Origin: a virus
Strand: one strand, 5' to 3'
Virus record (IMG/VR): IMGVR_UViG_3300022744_000088
Span: 1 to 26,902 of that record
DNA length: 26,902 nt
Part shown: piece after piece, positions 1 to 5,047 of the stretch
Layout of the letters: each line of letters starts with the position of its first letter
Numbering within the stretch: position 1 is the first letter of the stretch
Notes under the pieces: model-generated
Told to the model about the DNA's origin: nothing
What the model saw: only the letters and a program-made list of their open reading frames with translations
The model's database searches: none
Position numbers and translations under genes: made by a program

Positions 1-2
1 CG

Positions 3-125
3 AAGCCGGATGACAGGCCCTGCACATGCAGCCCTCAAGACAGCCCGCCAGAGCCGTGCGCCAAGCAGTACGCGGCCAGCGAATGCATGTGCCTGACCAC
101 CGCCGCGCGTGCGGGTGGGGCCTAA
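3..125 (+). CDS. 3' end of a Cys-rich cassette protein (partial)
   Basis: An open frame enters from the left edge and gives about 40 residues before a TAA. The start lies outside the window. The visible tail is rich in Cys and Pro, with C-T-C, a lone Cys and C-M-C spaced as in small metal-binding proteins, but no family is recognised. The stop is formed by the TAA of the GCCTAAC R'' box of the first attC-like site, as expected for the ORF of an integron cassette. That positional agreement is the main reason to accept this frame; the short length alone would not justify it. Confidence 0.5.
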   Translation, partial: KPDDRPCTCSPQDSPPEPCAKQYAASECMCLTTAARAGGA

Positions 126-194
126 CGACTAGGTTAAGGCGGGTCCGACAGCGCGCAGCGCTGTTGGGCCTCGCCCTTGAACCGCCAGTTCGGC
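120..194 (+). other. attC: attC-like recombination site A
   Basis: R'' is GCCTAAC (120-126), followed by a 5-nt spacer and L'' GGTTAAGGCG (132-141). L' is CGCCCTTGAACC (172-183), pairing with L'' apart from an extra C and an extra G. After a 4-nt spacer comes R' GTTCGGC (188-194), one base off the GTTRRRY consensus. The centre forms a hairpin (145-154 with 158-167, three-base loop). The extrahelical G on the L' side is the known determinant of which strand the integron integrase uses. Confidence 0.68.
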
Positions 195-218
195 CTGTAG
201 CCGAAGCGAAAGGATGAT

Positions 219-782
219 ATGACCAAGCACTGCCCAGGATGCAGCCACCCGACGATATGCCGCACGCATGGTTGCGGAGCCGAAGAGGCGCGGCGAAACA
301 AGGCGACCCTGAAGGCCCCCAGCGACGCTGCGCGCTCAATCGCCAAGGCGCTGAACCTGCCCAAGAACACCGTGGCGTTCACTCTCAGCATGCGCGTCGG
401 CGAAGCAGCCAAGCTGGTAGTGGAAACGCAGCCCGGCCAAGAGGAGGGAAAGCAACTGGCCGCGATCCTGCAGCACTACCGAATTCAAGAGATTGAAGGG
501 CCTAACGCCGAGTTGAGCCCGCCGAGCCCCATGGGCGAGGTCGGCTTGAACGAGAGGTTAGGCCGATCACTGCTGCACAACCTGCGAACGCTTGGCACGG
601 AGCATTCTGATTTCAGCGTCGGCGACGAGGCTGCGGACGAGATCGTGCGCCTGAGCTGCGCGGTCGAGTTGCTGATGGTTGGCCTCAAGCAAGTGTCCAC
701 GCGGCCAGCAGAGGAATCCGCCTTCATCGCCGAGGTGTTTTTGAAAAACGCGAAGGACAGATACGGGGTGCGCATCGTATGA
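219..782 (+). CDS. Hypothetical protein, apparent fusion of two cassette ORFs across attC site B
   Basis: 187 aa, no family recognised. The ATG at 219 has an AAAGGA ribosome-binding site at 209-214. The first 30 residues contain C-P-G-C and C-R-T-H-G-C, a possible small zinc site, followed by a helical stretch to about residue 93. Residues about 94-115 are the translation of attC site B, low-complexity and Pro-rich, because the R'' box is read CCT AAC instead of giving a TAA stop. Residues 116-187 form a second, mostly helical segment. The simplest reading is that loss of the first cassette's stop joined it to the following cassette ORF. Its stop overlaps the next start (ATGA), so the two are probably translationally coupled. 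Confidence 0.6.
   Translation: MTKHCPGCSHPTICRTHGCGAEEARRNKATLKAPSDAARSIAKALNLPKNTVAFTLSMRVGEAAKLVVETQPGQEEGKQLAAILQHYRIQEIEGPNAELSPPSPMGEVGLNERLGRSLLHNLRTLGTEHSDFSVGDEAADEIVRLSCAVELLMVGLKQVSTRPAEESAFIAEVFLKNAKDRYGVRIV
500..563 (+). other. attC: attC-like recombination site B (inside an ORF)
   Basis: R'' GCCTAAC (500-506), spacer GCCGA, L'' GTTGAGCC (512-519), L' GGCTTGAAC (543-551), spacer GAGAG, R' GTTAGGC (557-563). R'' and R' are perfectly complementary. L'' and L' pair with one G-T wobble and an extrahelical G at 548. The centre can fold through GCCC (526-529) and GGGC (533-536). At 64 bp it is a typical attC length. The stretch GTCGGCTTGAACGA resembles the 3' half of well-known cassette attC sites. 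It is the best-formed site in the window. Confidence 0.78.
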
Positions 783-1048
783 CAGAGGCACAGATCCTCC
801 GCGAAGAGTTTGCGCGTCTGAGGCGCGATTTTCTTGCCTTTGCTCAGGCTCAGGACACTTGGGCCAACGAACGCCGATGGCGCGGCGATGAGGCTGGCAT
901 GCGCCTGCATTGCGAGGTGCGCGAAGCCTACAGGTCTGCCGCTCACTGCCGTTCGCCGGCGAGGGTCCGCTCGATGGGCGTGTTGTGGTGCACCGAGACG
1001 AACGGGGCGAGCTGCTGGCCCCACCACCAGCAGCACCCGAAGGAGTGA
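779..1048 (+). CDS. Hypothetical small protein, cassette ORF
   Basis: 89 aa, no family recognised. The start overlaps the preceding stop as ATGA and no strong ribosome-binding site is visible, so it probably depends on coupling. Residues 1-55 are charged and probably helical. From about residue 56 the composition changes to a Trp/Cys/His-rich tail that looks less protein-like, and another frame over the same bases (about 940-1045) reads more like ordinary protein. A frameshift near 930 is therefore possible. The stop lies inside the AAGGAG-TGA ribosome-binding region of the next gene, which favours the frame as drawn. Confidence 0.5.
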   Translation: MTEAQILREEFARLRRDFLAFAQAQDTWANERRWRGDEAGMRLHCEVREAYRSAAHCRSPARVRSMGVLWCTETNGASCWPHHQQHPKE

Positions 1049-1051
1049 AGC

Positions 1052-1234
1052 ATGGGCTTCAAGTTCAACCTTGGCGAGAAGGTGACCGTGGAAGTGAGCG
1101 GCGAGACCGGCGAAGTGCTGGGCCGCGCCGAATACACGACGGCCGCCAACAACTACCTCATCCGCTACCGCTGCGCCGATGGCCGCGCCGTGGAAGCGTG
1201 GTGGCAGGAGGACGCGCTGCGCACCGCGGCCTGA
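1052..1234 (+). CDS. Small conserved phage-type protein, KOW/SH3-like
   Basis: 60 aa with an AAGGAG site just upstream of the ATG. The sequence is a run of short beta strands: F-K-F-N-L-G-E-K-V-T-V, then G-E-V-L-G-R-A-E-Y, then N-N-Y-L-I-R-Y and E-A-W-W. The final pair of Trp is followed by a short acidic stretch. I recognise this pattern from small phage and prophage proteins of unknown role, and the order of strands suggests an SH3-like barrel. It is the third ORF in the same cassette and ends about 40 bp before attC site C. Confidence 0.7.
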   Translation: MGFKFNLGEKVTVEVSGETGEVLGRAEYTTAANNYLIRYRCADGRAVEAWWQEDALRTAA

Positions 1235-1272
1235 TGCAGCGGCGGTGGCCTGCCTGGGCTGCTGCCAGTGCA

Positions 1273-1324
1273 CCACAACGTTCGAGCTAAGCCGCCGAAG
1301 GTCGGCTTGAGCGAAGGGTTAGGG
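1273..1324 (+). other. attC: attC-like recombination site C
   Basis: L'' GCTAAGCC (1286-1293) and L' GGCTTGAGC (1304-1312) pair perfectly over 8 bp apart from one extrahelical G at 1309. The short centre folds GCCGCC/GGTCGGC around GAA. R' is GTTAGGG (1318-1324). R'' (CCACAAC, 1273-1279) is weaker, two mismatches to R'. The 3' half is nearly the same as that of site B (GGTCGGCTTGA, then CGA or GCGA, then GGTTAGG), so the two sites appear related. Confidence 0.68.
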
Positions 1325-1351
1325 CGCTGGTGGAGAAACTAGGAGAACGTG

Positions 1352-1708
1352 GTGAGCAAAGGAATGACATGGGCGCTGACCGACCACCTATGCAAAGGGT
1401 GCGGCGGGCGGGTACTACGGTGCGTGAGCGGGGGCGGCCCGACTGGCGGCGGCAACCCGATATGGAAGTGCGCCGACTGCGGTAAGGCTGCGGCAGCGAT
1501 GGGGCCGGAAGTGCTGTGCTGGTGCGGCTACAGCCACAAGCACAACCACAACGCGACGGCCTACGTGTGCCAGCCGTTCACGGTGCTGGAGGCCAAGCCC
1601 GAACTGCTGGCCGCGTTCCAGGCTTGCGGCTGCGATCCGAAGCGAGGCGGCGAAGTGGGAATCATGCTGGAGCGTGACCTACAGGCCGTGATGCGCGGTG
1701 CGCCCTAA
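1352..1708 (+). CDS. Cys-rich zinc-ribbon-like cassette protein
   Basis: 118 aa from the GTG at 1352, which sits 6 nt after AGGAG (1341-1345). A GTG at 1349 is also in frame but too close to that site. The N-terminal half has C-K-G-C, a further Cys, then C-A-D-C, an arrangement expected for a zinc ribbon, followed by L-C-W-C-G and a His-rich patch (S-H-K-H-N-H-N). The C-terminal half is helical with one more C-G-C. No enzymatic motif is seen, and nucleic-acid binding or protein docking is only a guess. The TAA stop is the core of the R'' box of attC site D, the classic cassette arrangement. Confidence 0.72.
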   Translation: MSKGMTWALTDHLCKGCGGRVLRCVSGGGPTGGGNPIWKCADCGKAAAAMGPEVLCWCGYSHKHNHNATAYVCQPFTVLEAKPELLAAFQACGCDPKRGGEVGIMLERDLQAVMRGAP

Positions 1709-1810
1709 CGCAAAGTTGACCGGCCCGAGCGAACACAAAGGACACACCGAATGAGCACTGACGACACGAACGCAGCCCGTCGAGGGTCCGGGTCGAACGA
1801 CCTGTTAGGC
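1703..1810 (+). other. attC: attC-like recombination site D (long centre carrying a start codon)
   Basis: R'' CCCTAAC (1703-1709), spacer GCAAA, L'' GTTGACC (1715-1721), L' GGTCGAAC (1791-1798) with extrahelical G at 1795, spacer GACCT, R' GTTAGGC (1804-1810). At 108 bp it is within the known attC range. The roughly 70-nt centre contains an AAAGGA ribosome-binding site (1737-1742) and the ATG at 1751 of the next ORF, which is then read through L' and R'. Confidence 0.7.
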
Positions 1811-2173
1811 GTTGCGTCCGAAGCGCACAAGCTGACAGACCGCCAGATTGCCGACATGGCGTTTGCAGTGCTGCGAGAGCACAACGACAACCGGCTTTGG
1901 CGTGCGCTGACCTATGACAGCGGACCCTATGACGTGACCACCCCAACATTGGCGCTATGCCACCTGGCGCGGGTGTTCTTTGCAGCCGGGGTTGCTGCCG
2001 CACTGGCTGGCTGCGTGGACATGGTGCAGCCACCCGACATTGCTGTGGCCGAGGAACTGTGCGCCAAGCGCGGGGGCTATTCGCACGCCCAGCGCTGGGA
2101 GCGTGGCACGGTCCTGGATATTACCTGCAAGGACGGCACGCAACTGCAAGTGCGCGTGCCGAAGAAGGGTTGA
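1751..2173 (+). CDS. Hypothetical protein starting inside attC site D
   Basis: 140 aa, family not recognised. The AAAGGA at 1737-1742 is 8 nt before the ATG. Residues 1-20 (Arg/Gly/Ser-rich) are translated from the attC centre and its R' box, so recombination at this site would exchange the extreme N-terminus. Residues 25-70 are probably helical. Residues 73-88 form a hydrophobic segment ending A-A-L-A-G-C, which looks like a lipobox but sits too deep to be a normal signal peptide unless translation starts internally. The C-terminal 50 residues form a small beta-rich domain. The next gene starts 3 nt after the stop codon. Confidence 0.62.
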   Translation: MSTDDTNAARRGSGSNDLLGVASEAHKLTDRQIADMAFAVLREHNDNRLWRALTYDSGPYDVTTPTLALCHLARVFFAAGVAAALAGCVDMVQPPDIAVAEELCAKRGGYSHAQRWERGTVLDITCKDGTQLQVRVPKKG

Positions 2174-2175
2174 CC

Positions 2176-2448
2176 GTGTTGATACTGAAGGACGAGATTC
2201 GCACCGCCCGCAAGTTCTACGATTGCGACGCGAGCGCGGCGTGGAACAACTACGGCCCGCCGCGCGATGAACTGCCGCCAGATGACCGCCTAATCCTTGA
2301 AGGCGCGCAGGCGGACAAATGGAAGATCAGGCCGGGCCAGCGATACCGCTGCATCGTGTTCCGCGATGGGCGCGAACTGGTGACGCAGCGCACCAGGCTG
2401 GATATGGATGCGCTGTGCCATCGGCACGAGTTGTATGACGACGCCTAA
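2176..2448 (+). CDS. Hypothetical protein, cassette ORF
   Basis: 90 aa from a GTG start just after the preceding stop; GAAGAAGGG upstream can serve as ribosome-binding site. An ATG at 1957 is in frame, but the extension overlaps the preceding ORF and reads unlike protein. The product is charged, with a Tyr/Trp-containing N-terminal third, a D-E-L-P-P-D-D-R turn and a C-terminal beta stretch (Y-R-C-I-V-F-R-D-G-R-E). No family is recognised. The TAA stop lies within GCCTAAC, the R'' box of a fifth attC-like element. Confidence 0.68.
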   Translation: MLILKDEIRTARKFYDCDASAAWNNYGPPRDELPPDDRLILEGAQADKWKIRPGQRYRCIVFRDGRELVTQRTRLDMDALCHRHELYDDA

Positions 2449-2462
2449 CTAGCAGTTATCCG
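2443..2462 (+). other. attC: attC half-site E (R''-spacer-L'' only)
   Basis: GCCTAAC (2443-2449), a 5-nt spacer and GTTATCCG in the L'' position. No L'/R' pair follows within normal attC length. A perfect 10-bp inverted copy of 2451-2460 (GATAACTGCT) occurs at 2702-2711, about 240 bp away, but the base positions expected for R' there read GATACTC. This is either the broken terminal site of the array or a very long degenerate attC. Confidence 0.45.
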
Positions 2463-2466
2463 AACC

Positions 2467-2661
2467 ATGAAAAGTCGCCGCCATCACCATAGCCGTTGGC
2501 ACCACTGCAACACGCCCGAGGCCCTGCGCCGCCGACGTGCAGCGGCGGACGCCAGGCGCGAGGCATTGGCCGCGACTCTGCCGCCTGCCTATGAGCCGCC
2601 CGCCTGGATGATGGCGGGGCTGTGGTGCGGTTTCATGGCGCGCTCACCGGCCAGGCCCTGA
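2467..2661 (+). CDS. Small basic hypothetical protein
   Basis: 64 aa, Arg/His-rich at the N-terminus (K-S-R-R-H-H-H), then an Arg/Ala helical stretch and a hydrophobic M-M-A-G-L-W-C-G-F-M segment near the C-terminus. The start lacks a clear ribosome-binding site and follows the half-site E directly. The ORF lies entirely between the two arms of the 10-bp inverted repeat at 2451-2460 and 2702-2711. Function is unknown, and coding status is uncertain because Arg-rich frames arise easily in this base composition. Confidence 0.35.
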   Translation: MKSRRHHHSRWHHCNTPEALRRRRAAADARREALAATLPPAYEPPAWMMAGLWCGFMARSPARP

Positions 2662-2743
2662 GCAGCGACCGAACGTCGGCAGCGTGAGACTCAGCCGCGT
2701 CGATAACTGCTCGATACTCCCGCAGTACAGATACAATATTCCC

Positions 2744-3271
2744 ATGCACCCAAGCCCCCAGCGACTTCGTGAGTTGTTGACCTATGACCCAGATACGGGA
2801 GAACTGCGCTGGCGAGATCGACCAGTGAGCGACTTTCGATGGCCGTGGACACACGCCCAATTCATGCGCACGATGGCTGGCAAATTGGCAGGCACAGTTG
2901 GCGCGAATGGGTATCTCTACATTAGGCACAAAGCCCAAAATCTCCTTGGGCATAGAGTCGCATGGGCTATTCACTTTGGCTCCTACCCTGAAGACCGAAT
3001 TGATCACATCGACGGAGACAAAACAAACAACCGATTGCACAACTTGCGCGACGCAACTGCATCTATCAATTCGCAAAATATCAAGCGCGGCAGAGGAAAG
3101 GTTGGACTTCTCGGTGTTTGCCATGTGCCAAGAAACAAGACGAACCCGTATCAAGCATTCATTGCTATTGGAGGCGTTTCGCGCGGACTTGGCGTCTACA
3201 AGACGGCGGAAGAAGCACACGAGGCGTACCTGCATGCAAAACGTCGGCTGCATGCCGGGTGCACTATCTGA
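2744..3271 (+). CDS. HNH endonuclease with C-terminal AP2-like region
   Basis: 175 aa from the ATG at 2744; an in-frame ATG at 2684 adds 20 unconvincing residues. Residues 69-112 carry the HNH core: G-H-R-V-A-W, then D-H-I-D-G-D-K-T-N-N-R-L-H-N-L-R, then Asn residues at 109 and 112. Residues 121-170 (G-V-C-H, then Y-Q-A-F-I, then Y-K-T-A-E-E-A-H-E-A) match the AP2/ERF-like DNA-binding region found behind many phage HNH nucleases. These act as free-standing homing nucleases or in DNA packaging. The gene is visibly less GC-rich than its surroundings, suggesting recent transfer. It converges on Rz with 8 nt of overlap. TACAAT at 2732-2737 could be a -10 box for a leaderless transcript, but no good -35 is seen. 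Confidence 0.88.
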   Translation: MHPSPQRLRELLTYDPDTGELRWRDRPVSDFRWPWTHAQFMRTMAGKLAGTVGANGYLYIRHKAQNLLGHRVAWAIHFGSYPEDRIDHIDGDKTNNRLHNLRDATASINSQNIKRGRGKVGLLGVCHVPRNKTNPYQAFIAIGGVSRGLGVYKTAEEAHEAYLHAKRRLHAGCTI

Positions 3272-3803
3272 TCACTTTTGGCCAACTGGCTTGCAATTGT
3301 CTGAGGCGAGAAGCGAGGTCTTCAGCGTCTTCGACAGTTTGTCGATAGTCAGACAGTAACGTTCCAACCACGTCCCCAAGGGGTATACCGGGCTCTTGTC
3401 TGGTAGATCCGGGATCACTGGCGGCGCCACTGGCGGCGGCTGAACAGGTGACAGCGGCGAGCTGGTCGAGCACGCCGACAGTGCGGCGGTCAGCAGCAGC
3501 GCGAGCGGCCACCAGGGACGTGCGTTCGGTCGTGCGTGCATCGGTGGCCTCCTTGAGCCGTTGCTGCCAGGTCTGCTCGGTGCGGCGGTTGGCCTCGGAT
3601 TGCGCCAGGGCGGCGCTGGCGGCGTTGGCGACGAGTTCGGCATGCTCTGCCTTCACCCGCGAGGTTTCGGCCCGCTGCTGCTCGAGCTGGCCGCTCATGC
3701 GCCAGTGCTCAAGCCGCGCTCCCGCGCCTGCAATGGCAAGCACCGCAGCGCCGGCCGCGACCCAGCGCACCCAGCCGAGGCCGAAAAGGTCGGCAACGCT
3801 CAC
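3264..3803 (-). CDS. Rz: Rz-like i-spanin (inner-membrane spanin)
   Basis: 179 aa from a GTG that overlaps the preceding stop as GTGA. An N-terminal membrane anchor (residues about 10-28, W-V-A-A-G-A-A-V-L-A-I-A) is followed by a long Ala/Glu/Arg-rich coiled coil through about residue 120, the expected layout of a periplasmic i-spanin. With the Rz1 partner it would bridge inner and outer membrane and fuse them in the last step of Gram-negative lysis. The 3' half encodes Rz1 in another frame. The end overlaps the convergent HNH gene by 8 nt. Confidence 0.85.
   Translation of the reverse strand: MSVADLFGLGWVRWVAAGAAVLAIAGAGARLEHWRMSGQLEQQRAETSRVKAEHAELVANAASAALAQSEANRRTEQTWQQRLKEATDARTTERTSLVAARAAADRRTVGVLDQLAAVTCSAAASGAASDPGSTRQEPGIPLGDVVGTLLSDYRQTVEDAEDLASRLRQLQASWPKVIR
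3272..3541 (-). CDS. Rz1: Rz1-like o-spanin lipoprotein, nested in Rz
   Basis: 89 aa read in a different frame wholly inside Rz. The ATG at 3541 gives a basic N-terminus, a hydrophobic stretch (W-W-P-L-A-L-L-L-T-A-A) and a lipobox L-S-A-C. After the predicted lipidated Cys comes a Pro-rich segment (P-V-Q-P-P-P-V-A-P-P), typical of Rz1. Longer upstream extensions of the frame are possible but would bury the signal peptide. Nested Rz/Rz1 is well known from lambda. The mature protein is about 70 residues, long for an Rz1. Confidence 0.87.
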   Translation of the reverse strand: MHARPNARPWWPLALLLTAALSACSTSSPLSPVQPPPVAPPVIPDLPDKSPVYPLGTWLERYCLTIDKLSKTLKTSLLASDNCKPVGQK

Positions 3804-3979
3804 GGCCGAGGCTCCAACACGCGCTGCGCCACGTTGGCGGCCGGGTAGCCCAGCATGGCCGCCAGCATCACCGTGACCCATGACTCGTCTGCAATGACGC
3901 CACGCCAGCGCAGCGCAGTTGCCAGCACCATCCCAAGGATGGCGACCCACAACTTGCGGCTGCCCCACTCGGCGTTCAC
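3800..3979 (-). CDS. Small two-segment membrane protein, candidate holin or antiholin
   Basis: 59 aa from a GTG overlapping the previous stop (GTGA), with the same overlap into Rz. Two hydrophobic segments are visible: residues about 10-22 (L-W-V-A-I-L-G-M-V-L-A) and about 33-46 (S-W-V-T-V-M-L-A-A-M-L-G-Y), separated by a short polar turn. Size, topology and place between lysozyme and spanins fit a class II-type holin. Two other membrane proteins in the cassette (37 aa and 140 aa) are rival candidates, and no sequence family settles it. Confidence 0.68.
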   Translation of the reverse strand: MNAEWGSRKLWVAILGMVLATALRWRGVIADESWVTVMLAAMLGYPAANVAQRVLEPRP

Positions 3980-4089
3980 TCGTCGCCTCCATCAGCACCG
4001 CCGCGCCAGATGTCCACAGCCAGCCTGATCATCCAGGCCACCAGCGGCAGCAGCAGCGACACGGCGAGGATGGCCAGCAGCGCGTCCAT
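3976..4089 (-). CDS. 37-aa membrane peptide in lysis cassette
   Basis: ATG start overlaps the lysozyme stop (TGATG) and its own stop overlaps the next GTG (GTGA), so it sits inside an unbroken chain of coupled genes. One hydrophobic segment spans residues 3-22 (A-L-L-A-I-L-A-V-S-L-L-L-P-L-V-A-W-M), followed by an amphipathic and then Gly/Asp/Glu-rich tail. It resembles pinholin- or antiholin-sized membrane peptides, but the role is inferred from place and topology only. Confidence 0.65.
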   Translation of the reverse strand: MDALLAILAVSLLLPLVAWMIRLAVDIWRGGADGGDE

Positions 4090-4616
4090 CAGCCGGTCAC
4101 CCCGAGGGCGGCGACATCAGGCAGCGGGTGCCGGCCCTCGCAGACCGCGCGCTCAAGGTCGCGGCGCTTGACGATGCCGCCGCACTTGTTCGCCGGGTCT
4201 CGGCAGTCACGCTTGCCGATGTGTGTCCAGCGGCTGATTTCGGCGCACGCGCCGGCCCAGTCGCTGGCGCGCAGCTTGGCCGCGAACGTGCTCTTGCATG
4301 TGGCCACGACGCCGACGTTGAACGCAAAATCCAAGGCGGCGACGTGGACGTGCGTCGGCATCTCGTTGGGCACGCACGCCCGCAGGCCCTTGTCGTGCTC
4401 GGCCAGGTCGCGCACGAGGATCTGCAGGCACTGCTCGTGGGTGTACTTCTGCCCCATCTGCACATCCGGGCCGGTGTGCCCGACGCACGCCGTGGCAATC
4501 CCGGCCGGGTCGAGGTAGGTCTGCAGCATGTTGCCTTCGCTTTGCAGCACCAGCGGCGCGGCCAGCGCAGCCACGACGCCAGCACCGGCCGCCACGTAGC
4601 GCGGGTTGATGCTCAC
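4089..4616 (-). CDS. Endolysin, GH24 phage lysozyme with SAR-type N-terminus
   Basis: 175 aa from a GTG overlapping the preceding stop. The enzyme cuts the glycan strand of peptidoglycan. The catalytic E-8-D-5-T spacing of T4-type lysozymes is intact: Glu27, Asp36, Thr42. Residues 7-25 are an Ala/Gly/Val-rich, weakly hydrophobic segment directly before the catalytic Glu, as in signal-arrest-release endolysins such as P21 lysozyme, which are exported by Sec and released from the membrane on depolarisation. The C-terminal half keeps the conserved lysozyme features A-L-D-F-A-F-N-V-G and a G-G-I-V-K-R-R motif. Several Cys could support disulfide activation. A start further upstream would lie within the preceding gene and read unlike protein. 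Confidence 0.92.
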   Translation of the reverse strand: MSINPRYVAAGAGVVAALAAPLVLQSEGNMLQTYLDPAGIATACVGHTGPDVQMGQKYTHEQCLQILVRDLAEHDKGLRACVPNEMPTHVHVAALDFAFNVGVVATCKSTFAAKLRASDWAGACAEISRWTHIGKRDCRDPANKCGGIVKRRDLERAVCEGRHPLPDVAALGVTG

Positions 4617-5035
4617 GGTCCAATCCCCGGCGTTTTGTCGACCACCGCCTTGATGGCGGCCCAGATGCCGACCACGCCCATGCCGATGGCGCCGAGCCAA
4701 CCGATGACCGTCTTGAGCGTTTTGACGGTCGTCAGGCCCGCTTCCACCTGCTGCGTGATCTCGGTATTGCGCGCCAGTTCTTCACCCTGGCGGGCAATGG
4801 TGGCTTCCACTTTGGGCCGCCACTCTGCCGACTCCTTGACGTGCAGCCGGAGGTCATCCGCAATGCCGCGCACCGTGCGCAACACCTCGGTCTGCCCCAT
4901 GGTCAGCTCGGCAATCTGCGATGCCTGGTGCCGAGCGTGAACCATCAAAACGCGGATCTGCTCGCGGTCGTGCTCGAGGTCGGTCTTGCCCGGCTGGTGG
5001 GGCACGGTCAAGGGTATGGGTTCGGGTGCACTCAT
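4613..5035 (-). CDS. Coiled-coil protein with C-terminal membrane segment, candidate holin
   Basis: 140 aa. The N-terminal 25 residues are Pro-rich. Residues about 25-105 are charged with heptad-like hydrophobic spacing, consistent with a coiled coil. Residues 110-130 form one membrane segment (V-I-G-W-L-G-A-I-G-M-G-V-V-G-I-W). This cytoplasmic coil plus tail anchor resembles XhlA-type lysis accessory proteins. It directly precedes the lysozyme with GTGA overlap. Whether it is the holin, an antiholin or a partner of the two smaller membrane proteins cannot be told from sequence. Confidence 0.7.
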   Translation of the reverse strand: MSAPEPIPLTVPHQPGKTDLEHDREQIRVLMVHARHQASQIAELTMGQTEVLRTVRGIADDLRLHVKESAEWRPKVEATIARQGEELARNTEITQQVEAGLTTVKTLKTVIGWLGAIGMGVVGIWAAIKAVVDKTPGIGP

Positions 5036-5047
5036 CTCGGGCCCTCG

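Larger units (their letters stand above)
120..2449 (+). mobile_element. Integron-type gene-cassette array without a visible integrase (CALIN-like)
   Basis: Four attC-like sites (120-194, 500-563, 1273-1324, 1703-1810) and one half-site (from 2443) alternate with small plus-strand ORFs. All sites share orientation, and each L' box carries one extra G relative to its L'' partner. Integrons cut within R' at G/TT, which would place cassette boundaries near 188, 557, 1318 and 1804 and give cassettes of about 369, 761 and 486 bp. Three ORF stops (125, 1708, 2448) are TAA inside the R'' box, as in known cassettes. No tyrosine recombinase is present, so an integrase would have to lie left of position 1 or be supplied in trans. 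The alternative is a phage sequence that came to rest beside a chromosomal array. Confidence 0.72.

Noticed and set aside
2684-2743. Upstream ATG of the HNH gene
   Set aside because: The added 20 residues do not match the family, and the ATG at 2744 begins the conserved part directly.
1-3270. Integron integrase or transposase
   Set aside because: No tyrosine recombinase motifs or transposase domains in any frame of this region.
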